From: Deuterostichococcus epilithicus
Taxonomy: Eukaryota > Chlorophyta > Trebouxiophyceae > Prasiolales > Stichococcaceae
Direction: 5' to 3'
Assembly: GCA_033439295.1 (NCBI GenBank)
Contig: JAVTLE010000014.1
Location: 1,302,001 to 1,366,000 of the forward strand
DNA length: 64,000 bases
The notes below the pieces were generated by a model. That model worked only from the letters and a program-made list of their open reading frames with translations. It had not been told where the DNA came from and did not search any database. Below, piece after piece: positions 24,001 through 34,765 of this stretch. A program made the translations under genes and the position numbers. Position 1 is the first letter of the stretch. Every line of letters starts with the position of its first letter.

Positions 24001-25575
24001 ACAACAGGGTGAGTGCCATGTCTAGCAAGGCCTGCTCCAATTCTTCATGTTTGCGTACAGCCTGACTTCGATCCGCCGACAGCAGCATTGCTGCCAGGAT
24101 GCTAGGTGGCACAATCGCATGTGCTTCTCCGTTCATCTGGACAATAGGGGGGATAGTACCGGCAGCTGCCACTCCAGTGTATGGCATGATTTCACGCAGG
24201 CGCTGCAGCGGCAACCGCGGGCAGGGGGCAGGCGCCGGCGCAGCAGACAGTGGCGCTGCAGGCGGAGCTGCAGCGGGCACACGACGCAGCGGCGCAGGCG
24301 GAGGCGCAGCACAGGCGAGACCTCGCGGCGGCGGCGGCGCAGGCGGACGCCCGGGCGGCGCAGGCGGCAGACAAAGCGGCCGGCGAGGCGGCCGTTGCTG
24401 CTGCGCAGCTGCAGGCGGCGGAAGCAGAGGTGGCTGGGCGGTCTAATGCGCTTTGTTGCCGGCCCTGTCGGCCTTGCGCTGCTTTGGGCTCATCGCCCAG
24501 CATGTCTTGTTCCTTTCCACAGATCATGTGGCGTCATGGTGCGAAGCATGCGCTGGCCCCTGAACAGGAAGTCTCGGAATCTGCTTCACGTCAGGATGGA
24601 GCGAGCACAAACTGGGGGCCCCGACACCAAAAGGGACTTAATTGCATGCCGGCAGGCGCGGGCGCTGCAGGCGCGGCTGGAGGCGCAGGCGGCGGAGCTG
24701 GCGGCCGCCAGGGCCTCGGCTGCGGCAGCGGCGATGGATGCGCAGGGTCGCGCCCGCGCAGACGCCCGCCAGGCTGCCAAGCTCAAGGACGCTCAGGTGT
24801 CGCTGCCCTGAACGCTTGCAGGATTCGCCGGGGCTGCATCCTGCTCTGTCGTTGCCATGCAAGCGCAGGCGCTGAGGCAAGGGGTGTGCCCCTTGTGCAG
24901 TGACGTGACACCCTGTCTGTTGAGTCGGTGCGAGTCCCCGCATGGAATGCACCAGCATCGCCGGATGAACAGCAACACTCTCTGCATGCAGGCTGCACTC
25001 GAGAAGAAGGCCGCAGCGCTCCAGGCGGAGCGTGAGGCTCGCCGCGCCGCCGACGCTCGCGCTTCTGAAGCAGAGGCGGCTCGCCAGGTCGATGGCCGGC
25101 TGCGCCGCGCCGCGGAGCGCAAGGTGCAACCAGGATCATACCCCATTCATCCTGCATCCTGCCTCCCGTCGGTTGTGAGTGTGGACCTTTCACGCAGCCT
25201 TCAAGAGGGGGCGGACGGTGACTGCAAGCTCAGTGTTCATGTGCCCAGGTCAACAGCCGTCGTTGCTGATGCATGACATCAGATGAGGTCATCTTGCACA
25301 ATTGACGGGCGGGAGCACCACCACTTGCGCAGGCAAAGGACGCAGAGGCCAAACTGGAGGCCCAGCTGAAGAAGGTGCAGGAGGCGGGGGCCCGGGCGGA
25401 CGCAGCGCGGGAGGCTTTGAAAGCCTCCACGGCACCTGCCGCGGCGGTGGAGGCGCAGCTGGCGGCGCTGCAGGTGGCCACAGCGGCGCACGCCGCGGCG
25501 GCGGCCGTGCTGGCGGAGCAGGCGGCCGCCGCCGTGCACGGCGCGGCAGCCGCACGCAAGGGTCTTGCGGCATGA
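21069..25575 (+). CDS. Unknown Ala-rich protein with long C-terminal coiled coil
   Basis: I do not recognise the family. The 5' end is uncertain: a candidate start is 21069 (MLAKPPNSRSYYG). A large low-complexity exon runs from about 21147 to 22198, rich in Ala, Pro and Gln, ending KSKDDS. The following exons join in phase: 22401-22520 (VVQRFGDWYNGDDGE), 22696-22767 (GGVNVPLDSIQRSLGFVSDD), 22805-23047, 23240-23395 (MSRELESMADALLPG), 23564-24008 (SYYDRLKEIAEDSEEEA, then MERVTTRSKTPAKK), 24200-24429, 24656-24796, 24992-25123, 25333-25575. The last four exons, about 250 aa, form an almost unbroken Ala/Gln/Glu/Arg heptad coiled coil. The basic patch near RSKTPAKK suggests a nuclear or filament-bound protein, by inference only. 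The VNVPLDSIQRSLGF segment is the best seed for a search. Confidence 0.6.
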
Positions 25576-26047
25576 CGGGCTCTTATGGCGGTGGATGTGA
25601 CTCTCTTAGCATGCTGAGAACAATGGCTGGTGTTGAACAAATTTCGCATTCAGCCTCTGGTGACCAAGTAGCACGCCGCGCGCGAAGTGTTGTGCAGGCC
25701 ATGCTGCCGCAGTTGTGTTAACGCTCATTGGCCGAACTGTGGTGAATCACACAAAACAAGAACCTGCTGCAAATCTGCCGATGACATCGTGGCTGGCCTT
25801 TTCCGGATTTCAGGAGTGGATGGCATCCTTAAGTACCATTCTCGGCTTTGCAGATGCATCACAGTGTTGCATGGCAGTTGCAAGAGGTATGGCACCAGCA
25901 GTGGCGGCGCCTTCAGTCGAAGGACTCGACGTCCCCTGTCCCACGACTCAGACTTCAAACTAGAGAAAACCAGTTGTGCTGTAGACCTGTACATACCTCG
26001 CAGACCTGCACATGCCTCGCAGTGTTGCTGACTCCCGACTCCCCACT
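25576..26047. other. Convergent intergenic region
   Basis: About 470 bp between the coiled-coil gene end and the SYS1 stop. Contains an imperfect 19-nt tandem repeat (AGACCTGTACATACCTCGC type) at 25983-26001 and 26002-26020. No gene seen. Confidence 0.5.
25983..26020. repeat. Imperfect 19-nt tandem repeat
   Basis: Two adjoining units differing at two positions, in the region between the coiled-coil gene and SYS1. Confidence 0.8.
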
Positions 26048-27187
26048 TCACACGACGCCGCCCGGCAGCAGGTGACCGCCGCCAGCGGCGCCTGAGCTGC
26101 TGCGCGTGCCCGACACGCTGCCGGGCAGCTTGAGCGCCTGGAAGGAGCTGGCTGTGACCGCCTTTGGCGTCACGCTTGGGCTGGGTAGCCCGGAAGACGA
26201 CCGCAGGGATACCATCTCCGTGCCACTCCCTCGCCTCCGGCCCCCCGCGCCTGCCGCGCACCAGAGCAGGCCTTCATGAGCATGCTTGATAAGGCATGCC
26301 GGCGCAACACGCAAATCTGTATGTTGCATTGCACCTTTCCGTCGCACTGCACAGCTTTGCAGGCACCATTGATTGTGCCGTGCAAACAGCGAACAGGGGC
26401 CTGCCTCTCACCGACTGGTATGTCCCGCATCTCCCGCTGCAAGCAGAGCCACTCGCCGAGCACCGCTGTGATTGCCAGCCCGACGAAATTGGTGAGCCAC
26501 CTGCATCACGACGATGCAATTGTCACGGGTTGTGCAGCATGCATTGAGCAACAGCATCCCGGGGCAGCATTCTCTTTGCATGCTTCGAAATGCCAAAGAT
26601 GCACACCATGCAAAGCTCTTGCTGAATCCGCAGTAGGTGAAGCAGACGACCAGGTGTATGAGGTAGATCGTGGCTGCAAAGTCCAGGCATTTCTTTGCCC
26701 GCTCCACCTGCAGCATCAAGAGCTCTGCATGAGAACGTCTGGCTCCGAAACCATTCGTGACAAGGCTGCTCGGTACAGGCAGTGCATCTGCAGGACTTCA
26801 CCCTCCACTAAGACGACTCACCACCACCATGAGGTAGGCCGCGGCTGCCAGGGCATTGATGCAGTTGGCCACGATGACCATCCAGCCGGTGAAGCTGCTG
26901 AAGCTGACCCACCGCCAGTCAAAGAAGTGGTGCAGCGACAGGTGCGCCACATATGGCCCTGCACCAGATGATGAACATCAGCAACGACAGCTCGTTCGCA
27001 CCACATGTATGCCGCATGCCGCTTCACGATTCCTGCATAATTTCTGCACACCAGGGCAGCAAGACCCGGGGAGCGCACCCAGGAGGAGCCACAGCAGGCA
27101 GCCGAGGCTGATGTACCACAGACATTGCAGCACGAAGATCTGGGCGACGATGAGTATGGGGTCGAAGATCTTGGCGCCGTGCCACAT
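26048..27187 (-). CDS. SYS1: SYS1 Golgi trafficking membrane protein with a C-terminal extension
   Basis: Small four-pass Golgi membrane protein that recruits the GTPase ARFRP1/Arl3 to trans-Golgi membranes. Five exons, all in phase: 27187-27079, 26958-26822, 26707-26607, 26500-26412, 26250-26048; 212 aa. Landmarks match the family closely: MWHGAKIFDPILIVAQIF, LQCLWYISLGCLLWLLLG, FTGWMVIVANCINALA, VERAKKCLDFAATIYLIHL, WWLTNFVGLAITAVLGEWL, CLQREMRDIPV. Usual SYS1 length is about 150-160 aa and ends soon after the REIPI motif; here about 65 more residues follow, basic then Ser/Gly-rich (GRRRGSGTEMVSLRSSSG). That extension rests on one splice junction and might instead be an alternative 3' end. 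Head-to-head with the AIP2-like gene. Confidence 0.9.
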
Positions 27188-28140
27188 GGCGGCGGCAGCT
27201 GCCTGTCGGCAGCCGCCTGCAGCCGGTGCCGCTGCCCGTAGGCGACGCTACAGGTGCTGCCTGTGTCGCACACGTGGTCGGGATAATGCCAGAGGTGTGC
27301 AGCGCCATGAGAGTTGACACCATGCACTGCTCCACTCGGATTACGGTAGATTTTGTGTGGAGCTGCCTGCATGGACGCCCGCATGTACCACACCTCCAGG
27401 TTCTGGTTTGTGGAAGCAGGATTGTCGGACGCTGCAGGAGCACTCTTTCCTAAATGTGAGCCTGCCGCTGTGACCGGCACAGGCGTTGAGCGTTCCAAAT
27501 GAAGGTCCTTCCTGCCGGCCACGACGTGGCTTTACCGACTTACCAGTCAAGTACCACCGTGCAAACAGTTCACAGGGTTGCACTGTGCTCGCTGAAGTCG
27601 ATGCAAAGTGATGGCCAATCCCACTGTTCAGGATTCGCCTATGAGCACAGCACGTTTTGGATTGCGTGGCAGTAGTCGCGTACTCAAAGGTACGAACACA
27701 AAGTTGGTTTGGCGAAGTGGCACCAACCTCGCAAACCTGATCAGCCTTGCTCGAATTGCACTGCGGGGCCCGCTGCAGCTTCATATTGTGTACATCCCTC
27801 TGATTTCGGGACTTCGAGAAGACCGTCTCGGTGTCTTCAGAGCATGCTTCACGTTTGCACAAGGTCAGTAGAGGTGAGAAAAGAGTTGCGATCCGTCGGT
27901 GCTGCTGCCATTGGCGGACAGCTCAGGCGAGCATTTGGCAGGCGAGGCATTAGGCCTGAACGACCGTGTACGTGCGCAGACGCAGCGCGCACTCGTCTGG
28001 GCGGAACGACGCCACATGCACTTTCGTTGAACAGCGCAGTCTGACTGCTCGATTTGCTAGATTCGACGTCTCGCCACGACCTAACACACCTCCGCCGCAG
28101 CTGCGCTGCTTCATTGATTGCTCGCACACACGCAGCAAAG
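27188..28140. other. Divergent intergenic region, SYS1 / AIP2-like
   Basis: About 950 bp between two outward start codons. An 87-codon frame at 27608-27871 has no recognised motif and is probably chance. Expected to hold both promoters. Confidence 0.45.
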
Positions 28141-30259
28141 ATGCCGGCGCTGGCTGACACGTCGCCGCGAGCCACAGCACTGTCGCCCGTGGTGGATGTG
28201 ATGGACATCAAGGCGCGCCTCGGCAGGCGGCTCACCTTTGAGAGCGCCGCGGCCGAGCTCACGAGGTGGAAACCCTCTCCGACATGCCTTGTAGACCTCG
28301 TTTGATTGCACGAGGAGGTTTTGCCGGCAGTGGCCAGACCACCGTCCGCCGGCCGAGTGGAAACATCCAAGTTGGGGCTGTGCCCGCTCACGCCGGGCGC
28401 CCTGTGCGTCCCAGTGTGCTGCTGCGGCGGGCACGGTGCCGGCAACTGGGCGCAGGACGCGCCGCGGAGCCACTGGACGCTGAGGTGTGGGAGGCGGTGC
28501 GCCGCACCTCCACGCTGCTGCGGTCCCGCTACACGGCGCCCGCCTTCTGGCGCGCCGGCTGCATGGTGTTCCAGGTAATAAGGCACATGCACACGCCGAC
28601 TCCTGGCATTGCGTGAGGCTGCGTAGCGCACATGGCATTGCGTGGCATTGCTGGCTGCTGGTCGGTCCATGCGAGAAGCATGCGCCTCCCGCCGTCTCCG
28701 GCATTGCGCTGTCGGCGCCCCGCACGGCGGCCACCCCTGATCCCCCCGGCGGGCACGTGGCACGACGCAGGCCGCGGTGGCCGCGGCGGCCTCGCCGGCG
28801 CAGCGCACCGAGGCTCAGGGATTTCTGGGCGCGACGGATGCCCACCTGGAGGAGGCGGAGGCGCCGGAGGCGGCGGCGCAGCCGGCGGGCGGCACTGCGC
28901 CGTACTTGTTCGAGGGCCAGATGTCAGAGGTGCCGTCCTCCGCCATTGCCACAGCTTCGAGCCGCACACAGGCTCCTGCCGTGCGCGCTTCCCCCTGGAA
29001 GGACCTTCATTATGTTCGTTGCTGTGGAACTTGTACGCCTGGCTCGGGTCACCACCAAGCCTGACCTTTGGGCTGGATGGCCCGCAGGGTCGCTACGCGC
29101 CGCCGCGGCCGCTCGGCATCCAGGACATGCTCATGCAGCTGGTCCAGGGTGGGACGGCCGCGGCCGCGGCCATGCCAGAAGCCGGCGATGGGCAAGGCGG
29201 TGACGGAGCGCGGCAGCCGGTGGACGCGACGCCGGAGGAACGCGCACGCGCGCTGGAGCAGCTGTTCGACCAGTTTAGGGACGCCTTCGGCGGCGAGAAC
29301 AGTGCGTATCTGCACAGCTGTCTGCACGAAGATTGTACACGAGATGGCGGCTCTCTTGACCAACGTTCATCGTGCGGGGATCGATCCGAGGTCAGCATGG
29401 GGCAAGGGCTCTTGATGTACCTGTTTGGACACCGGTAGCAGGTCTGTCGTTGTGCGGTGGTTTGGATCGCAGCCATCCGCCCCTTTCTACAGAACTTGAA
29501 GAGCACTGCCAGGCCGAGGGCCGTGTGCCGAGGCGCACTCACTTTTGCCTGGCGCAGCGGAGGGCCTGGAGGAGGCGCTGCGGGCATCGCTGGAGGATGC
29601 AGGCGCCGCAGGGCCACCGCCAGCTGCCAAGGCCGCGGTGCAGGCGCTGCAGAAGGAGCGGCTGTCGGCGGAGCGGCTGCGGGAGCTGGGCGGCGCCGAC
29701 GTCCAGTGCTCCGTGTGCAGGTGCTGCTCGGGCAGGACTGCATGTGCAGGGCCGCTCTGGCAACGGTTGTATGACTCTTGCGAGACTGCCGGCGGGCGCA
29801 TGAGTGTCGCGAGCCTATCGGGGACCTGCAGCGGCCTGACGAACCTCCTTGCGCTGGTCCAGTGTGTTTTGTGGTCCACCATGGTCACAGGGCTTGCTTG
29901 ATTGTGGCCGAACGAGCAGGTAATGTGGGTTCTAGAAGTTCATGTTATCATCGGCGCCGCTGTCACCTGCTCATCCTGTGGTCTCCGCAGCGGCCTGACT
30001 CACGTTATTGCATGTGCGCAGAGAGCAGCTGGCTGTGGACGAGGAGGTGCAGGTCATGCCGTGCCATGACCACCACGTCTTCCACACGCCGTGCCTGGCG
30101 CCCTGGCTCAAGCAGCACAACTCCTGTCCGGTATGCCGCTTCGAGTTGCCCACCGACGACCAGCACTATGAGCGCCGCAAGCAGCGAGCCGCAACTCAGG
30201 AGGAGGAGCGCCGGGGAGCGGACAATGCGCTGTCGCATAGCGAATTTCTCTACACGTAA
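28141..30259 (+). CDS. AIP2: AIP2-like RING-H2 E3 ubiquitin ligase
   Basis: E3 ligase resembling Arabidopsis ABI3-INTERACTING PROTEIN 2, which ubiquitinates the transcription factor ABI3 in ABA signalling; the algal target is unknown. Six exons in phase: 28141-28265, 28415-28574, 28771-28929, 29088-29301, 29558-29720, 30022-30259 (TAA); 352 aa against about 310 in Arabidopsis. The N-terminal half has [17 protein letters not shown] and [11 protein letters not shown], matching TRYTGPGFWLAG and YLFEG of AIP2. The C-terminal RING-H2 reads CSVC ... [18 protein letters not shown] ... NSCPVCR, all eight zinc ligands present, followed by the family-specific [13 protein letters not shown] and the end SEFLYT. 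The spacer between the halves is Ala/Glu-rich and variable. Family call is firm; the ABA link should not be assumed. Confidence 0.92.
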
Positions 30260-30962
30260 TACTCCAGCGTTCGTCTTGATTGCGAGCAAGCAGAGGAGCT
30301 GTTTCAGGCAGACGAACAAGCAGCGAGGAGTGCTGATCGTTTGCCATTTCCTGAGGTCGAGGTTTGGGAACTGAAATACATGAGGTGCCTCCACCGCACC
30401 ATCGCCGCGGTTACACCTTCAAGGGCAACCACAATGCCATCATGCACATGACTTGCCACCAAATTATTGACGATGTTGGATGTCCCCTCAAGTTGCAAAG
30501 CAGCCAGATCGGTGGACCTTGCCACGACAGTGTGTGGTGGTGGCACGTGCGCATATTCTGGGAATGGTGTATCAGCAGACCGTGCCGCAGCCTCCCCCGC
30601 GATCTTGGACAGCACCAATCGTCTCCTTCGCCTTGCAGTTGCGGATGCGACCTGTGAATTGCGCTAATGTTGCATCTGGAAATGGAGTTCCGGAACATGA
30701 CGTCAGCACCCCGCTCTCACACCTGGCCAGAATCGGGTGCACCTCAGTCAGAGTACACTCGTTTGCACATCATCATCTTTTGAGAAGCTCGGACTGTCGC
30801 GCGCTCGTCTAGACTTGTTTGCATCATCTTGAGTGAGGCCAGCACAGCTCCGCCCAGTTGAACCAATACTTTGTACTCTTGTTGTACCTCGGCAGTAAGT
30901 CGGACTCGTCTGGTGTCGTCGTGGGCATCTATAGTCGACTCTCGACCTGCTGCTCCCACCGC
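30260..30962. other. Intergenic region between the AIP2-like and IBA57-like genes
   Basis: About 700 bp between two genes on the same strand; carries the 3' end of one and promoter of the other. No supported coding frame. Confidence 0.5.
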
Positions 30963-33056
30963 ATGATGCTGTGCAATGGCGGCAAGCTCTCAGCCTCGGG
31001 CACGCTGCAGGCACTTTGGCTGCAGGCTGCCAAAGCTGCAGCGTCTGGATGCACCGCCGAAGCACACGGCCGCGCATATGCCGTCCAGAGTTTGGCCTCA
31101 GAATTCCAGCCGCGCACCGCCAACCTGTCCGCATCGAGGTCTGTGCTGCGCCTTGCGGGCTCGGACCTGCTGACCTTCCTGCAGGTGAGCCTCCGGATGT
31201 GATAAAATGAATGATGTTCTGGCTTCAGGTGCCCTTAATTTGCGGCGGCATGTGAAAGTGCAATCATGAGTGCAGGGCCTTGTGACGAATGACGTCTCTG
31301 CACTAGAGGTGCCGGGCGCCCAGCCGATGTACGCGGCCATTCTGAACGCTCAGGGGCGATTCCTGCACGACCTGTTCCTCCACCGCCAGCCTGGTGCGCT
31401 GTAACAGGCTTGAACTGCTTGTGTCATCCTCCTTTTCCATTCACGGCAACTCTGTGGAGCGCTGGCTACCATGACGCTCCAGCCCGCCTGCTGCAGGCAC
31501 GGAGCCTGTGCTTCTGGCGGATGTCGACAAGGACTCTGCGCCAGACCTCGTGAAGCTGCTCAACAGGTACTCGCGCCTGCTTCCCGGCTGTTGACGATGT
31601 CAACCCCAATACAAAAGCGTCTGGCAGTGCATTGGGGCCTCGGAATCTAGTCAGCTGTGGCGACGTGACATCGTGCACCTGCCGGCAGGTACAAACTGCG
31701 CGCAAAGGTGGATGTGGCGGACGTGTCTGCAGCCAGCAGCGTATGGGTTCACATTGGGGCGCAGAAGGACCAGCATAGTGCGGTCCTCTTTGCCAGTGCA
31801 CTCATCCACCTACAAACCTACATGGGAGACACCAGGCACAGCAGTGCACAGTAGTGCTGGTGTGTTCGGCATTCTATGTGCACATGTCGGCTTGAGTTTC
31901 TCTTGCCATCGAGTCCATGTCACCGCATGCAGCATCTCTTGCACATGAACTTCCGCACCTATCTCCGCGTAGCCTCGTGGCCGTCCGACCCGCGGCTGAC
32001 GGCGCTGGGTCAGCGGGCAATAGTGGAGGGCGACCCGCCAGGGCCGGAGGCGGCTTCAGTCATCTATGGCCGCGAGTACCGCCAGTGGCGCATTGAGCAC
32101 GGCGTCGCGGAGGGTCCCTCCGAGATTCCTGCAGGTGCTCTACACCGTACTTTTTGCCTCGCTATCAACCTTTCAATCTCGCAGCAGCCAGCATGACTTT
32201 GCGGCAGGCGGTGCTGCGGCTGCCCGTTGCCTCAGGGACGAGCCAGCGCGTGCTGGGCACCATGGAAGCGTGAAACGGCAGCGCAGCCAGATGTGACACG
32301 GCCACCGGTCTGGTGGGCGGTCTAGGGTTTAGGTACACAAGGCGTGGATTGCAGCTGCCCCCGCAGCTGTTGCATCCGCTTGGCTCCGGACTGCATCCGC
32401 GGCGGTCCGCGTCGGTGCCTCAGTACTAAATCCCAACCCTAAACTCCGCAGGGGAAGCAATACCGCTGGAGTACAACCTGGACGGTCTGGCCTGCATCAG
32501 CTTCGACAAGGGCTGCTATGTGGGGCAGGAGCTGGTGGCCCGCACGCACTGGTCCGGCACCATCCGCAAGCGCCTCATGCCCTTCGCGCTGCGCCCCTCT
32601 GACGGTCTGCAGCCCCCGCTGGCTCCCTTGCGCAGGCGCCCTTGTGCTTCGTACTCCTCTGAGGGCACATGCCAGCGCAGCAAGAGGATTTCATTTTGCT
32701 GCTCCAGGTTCTGCAGGCTGACGAATGTGTGCGCTGCGGCAAAAGGGACTCCCCCTCCATCATGAACGGGGTCGAATGAGGCTTCTGAGTGCTGAAGTGT
32801 ACTTGGGTTACATTCTGCAGATGTCGCCATTGGGGCGGCTGTCGCGGCAGAGGGCGGAGGCAAGCGCTCGGCCGGCACAGTGCGTGCCCTCAACCTGGGC
32901 TCGGGGCGCGGCCTGGCGGTGGTGCGGCTGCAGCAGGGCCTGGCGGCTGCCGCCGAGCAGCTGTCGCTGCATATTAAGGACAGCCCACACGTGCACGTGC
33001 AGCCATGGCGGCCAACCTGGTGGCCGCCGGAGTGGTCGGCTGAGCAGGCGCCCTGA
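30963..33056 (+). CDS. IBA57: IBA57/YgfZ-family iron-sulfur assembly factor
   Basis: Folate-binding, GcvT-related protein that acts with ISCA proteins to build [4Fe-4S] clusters, usually in mitochondria. Seven exons in phase: 30963-31184, 31276-31393, 31497-31566, 31689-31777, 31973-32134, 32452-32604, 32821-33056; 349 aa. The first about 55 residues are Ala/Ser/Arg-rich, consistent with a targeting peptide; the second Met is one codon on. Core motifs: [70 protein letters not shown] followed by [10 protein letters not shown]. The KGCYxGQE motif with its conserved Cys is the signature of COG0354. The C-terminal exon closes the barrel-like GcvT C domain. The intron at 32135-32451 carries a pair of telomere-like motifs. 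Confidence 0.9.
32323..32445. repeat. Pair of opposed telomere-like (TTTAGGG) motifs in an intron
   Basis: TAGGGTTTAG at 32323-32332 and AACCCTAAACT at 32435-32445, both in intron 5 of the IBA57-like gene, match the plant-type telomere repeat in opposite orientations and could pair as a short stem. Confidence 0.6.
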
Positions 33057-33777
33057 ATAGTAAGGTAGCAGAGCAGGATGCAATGATGCGATGATGATCC
33101 GTGGATGATGGAGCCAGCATGCGTCCTCTGCTTGCTGTCCGCAGGTTGCAGTCTTGGCACCGGACTTTGGTAGGCGATGCTTGGCTGTGAGATTTTGACG
33201 AACACGGCTGCAAATTTGGGCAGGTGCAGCAGAAGGCGCACAAGGGACAGAACAGCCCCCTTAGAGAAGCTGCAGGGAATGTCGCACTGGTACATATTCC
33301 TGATTTACAGGATCAAACCGAGGATAACCGAGGTCCATGTGAGGTTGCAATGCCCTCCTTTCTCCACAAGTCTCTTTGGCTCTGGGAAGCTCAGGGGCTG
33401 ACAACTGGGATCTCGCGATAGATGAGCCAGATAAGGTGCTCACTACAGACAAGGCGCATCCGCTCACATCGCCTTGCTGGTGGCGGCTCTTGCCGCTGAA
33501 AGCGCCAGTCAGGACGATTCGCTTTCTGTGTTCCATCAACGCCTCACGTGCTCCTTCCCGAGCCTCGTGTTGGTGAAGCTTCCCTCTGCTCAGGACTGCT
33601 GTAGCATCTGAATTTGACTATGCGGCGCAAACCGTGCAACATTGCTTGCAATCACTTCCTGCATTCACCAAACTGAGGTAAGCATCTGTGCACAACTCTC
33701 GCATGCAGCTCAAGGCTCCATCCAGCTGCGAGAAACACAAATCACCTGCTGCCAGGCTGTTGAGACCGCACCTGTGA
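33057..33777. other. Convergent intergenic region
   Basis: About 720 bp between the stops of the IBA57-like gene (+) and bL33m (-). No supported gene. Confidence 0.5.
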
Positions 33778-33951
33778 TCACTTCAGCTTCGTCTCCGTGA
33801 AGAGCACATGCCGCCGCACACGCGGGTCATACTTCATGAAAGCCAGCTTCTGTGAAAAGGATTTCGGATTCTTCTTCTTGACGTAGAAGAAGCCTGTGCC
33901 TGCCGTGCTGAGGAGCTTGACCAGAATTGTAGCACCCTTGCTCTTGGCCAT
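33778..33951 (-). CDS. MRPL33: Ribosomal protein bL33, mitochondrial type
   Basis: Small protein of the large subunit of an organelle ribosome. One uninterrupted frame of 57 codons plus TGA, the only gene here without an intron. Sequence starts [20 protein letters not shown], then [10 protein letters not shown] and [17 protein letters not shown], the standard bL33 pattern (TKNPRxxxxKLxxxKYDPxxRKHVxFxExK). It lacks the zinc-binding Cys pairs of the C+ form and any N-terminal extension, as in mitochondrial L33. Plastid L33 is normally plastid-encoded in algae, so a mitochondrial role is the better guess. Upstream non-coding exons cannot be excluded. Confidence 0.93.
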   Translation of the reverse strand: MAKSKGATILVKLLSTAGTGFFYVKKKNPKSFSQKLAFMKYDPRVRRHVLFTETKLK

Positions 33952-34765
33952 AGGATCTGCTGAGGAGCGCCGCCTTTGGAATCTGACCAGGTCCTTGCGG
34001 CAAGGCCTTGTGCTCACCCACTCTGGCCGCGCCCGTACGATCCGACCTCTTCCTGCGCAACACGTTGCCGTGTTAGATTTTCGCACAATGATCTCCTGTC
34101 TCTGTTCCGAATGCATGGCTTTGCTCAGTGCAGACGTGCAACATGCAGGGCTGCGTGGCGTACCAGTGCTCAGACTTCCCCGCTCCAAGACCGTGAGCTT
34201 CACCCCAATCGTGGCAATCTACGCAACGTCAGACTCGACGTGATCTAGCCGCCGAGTTTTGAGTCTGCTGTGCGTGCCTGCTGTCTGTTCTACACAGCGG
34301 CCGCACCAGTTGGTCACACTTTGGGAGTGTGAAGTTGCGTGCCGACGGCGGCGCAGATATCCAATACTGCAGAGTAGTACACGCTGATATGTAGTGAAGG
34401 CTGCAAGTTGCGATTTGCAAATCCCGCTGAAAGGCACGCAATTGACCTCGATACTGCTGGCATGTCGTCACTGCATCAGATTATCGACTTCCTGATCACT
34501 CGAATTTTGCGTTGTGACAGTCGATCAGGACTCCAGCAAGTGCGACTTGTGCGCCGGCTGCTGATATCAGGCGTTGCACTTTGTTGCCAGGTCCGGATCC
34601 CAGCTCCAATTTGCAGGACAAGTCTTGCAGGCTCAGCAGGCTCAACTAGATTGCTCTTCAGCCTGCGAGACGATCAAGCGGCTCAGCTTCGCTGACGGGC
34701 TGCTGAAGCGCTCGCCTGGGCCTTTGACCAGTTGACGCCCGCGTACTGGGCGGGCTGCGCTGCCA
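33952..34765. other. Divergent intergenic region, bL33m / ARG1-like
   Basis: About 815 bp between two outward start codons. Short frames inside show no family feature. Confidence 0.5.

Noticed and set aside
27608-27871. 87-codon frame between SYS1 and the AIP2-like gene
   Set aside because: No recognised motif, no splice partner, and it lies in the divergent promoter region; chance frames of this size are common here.
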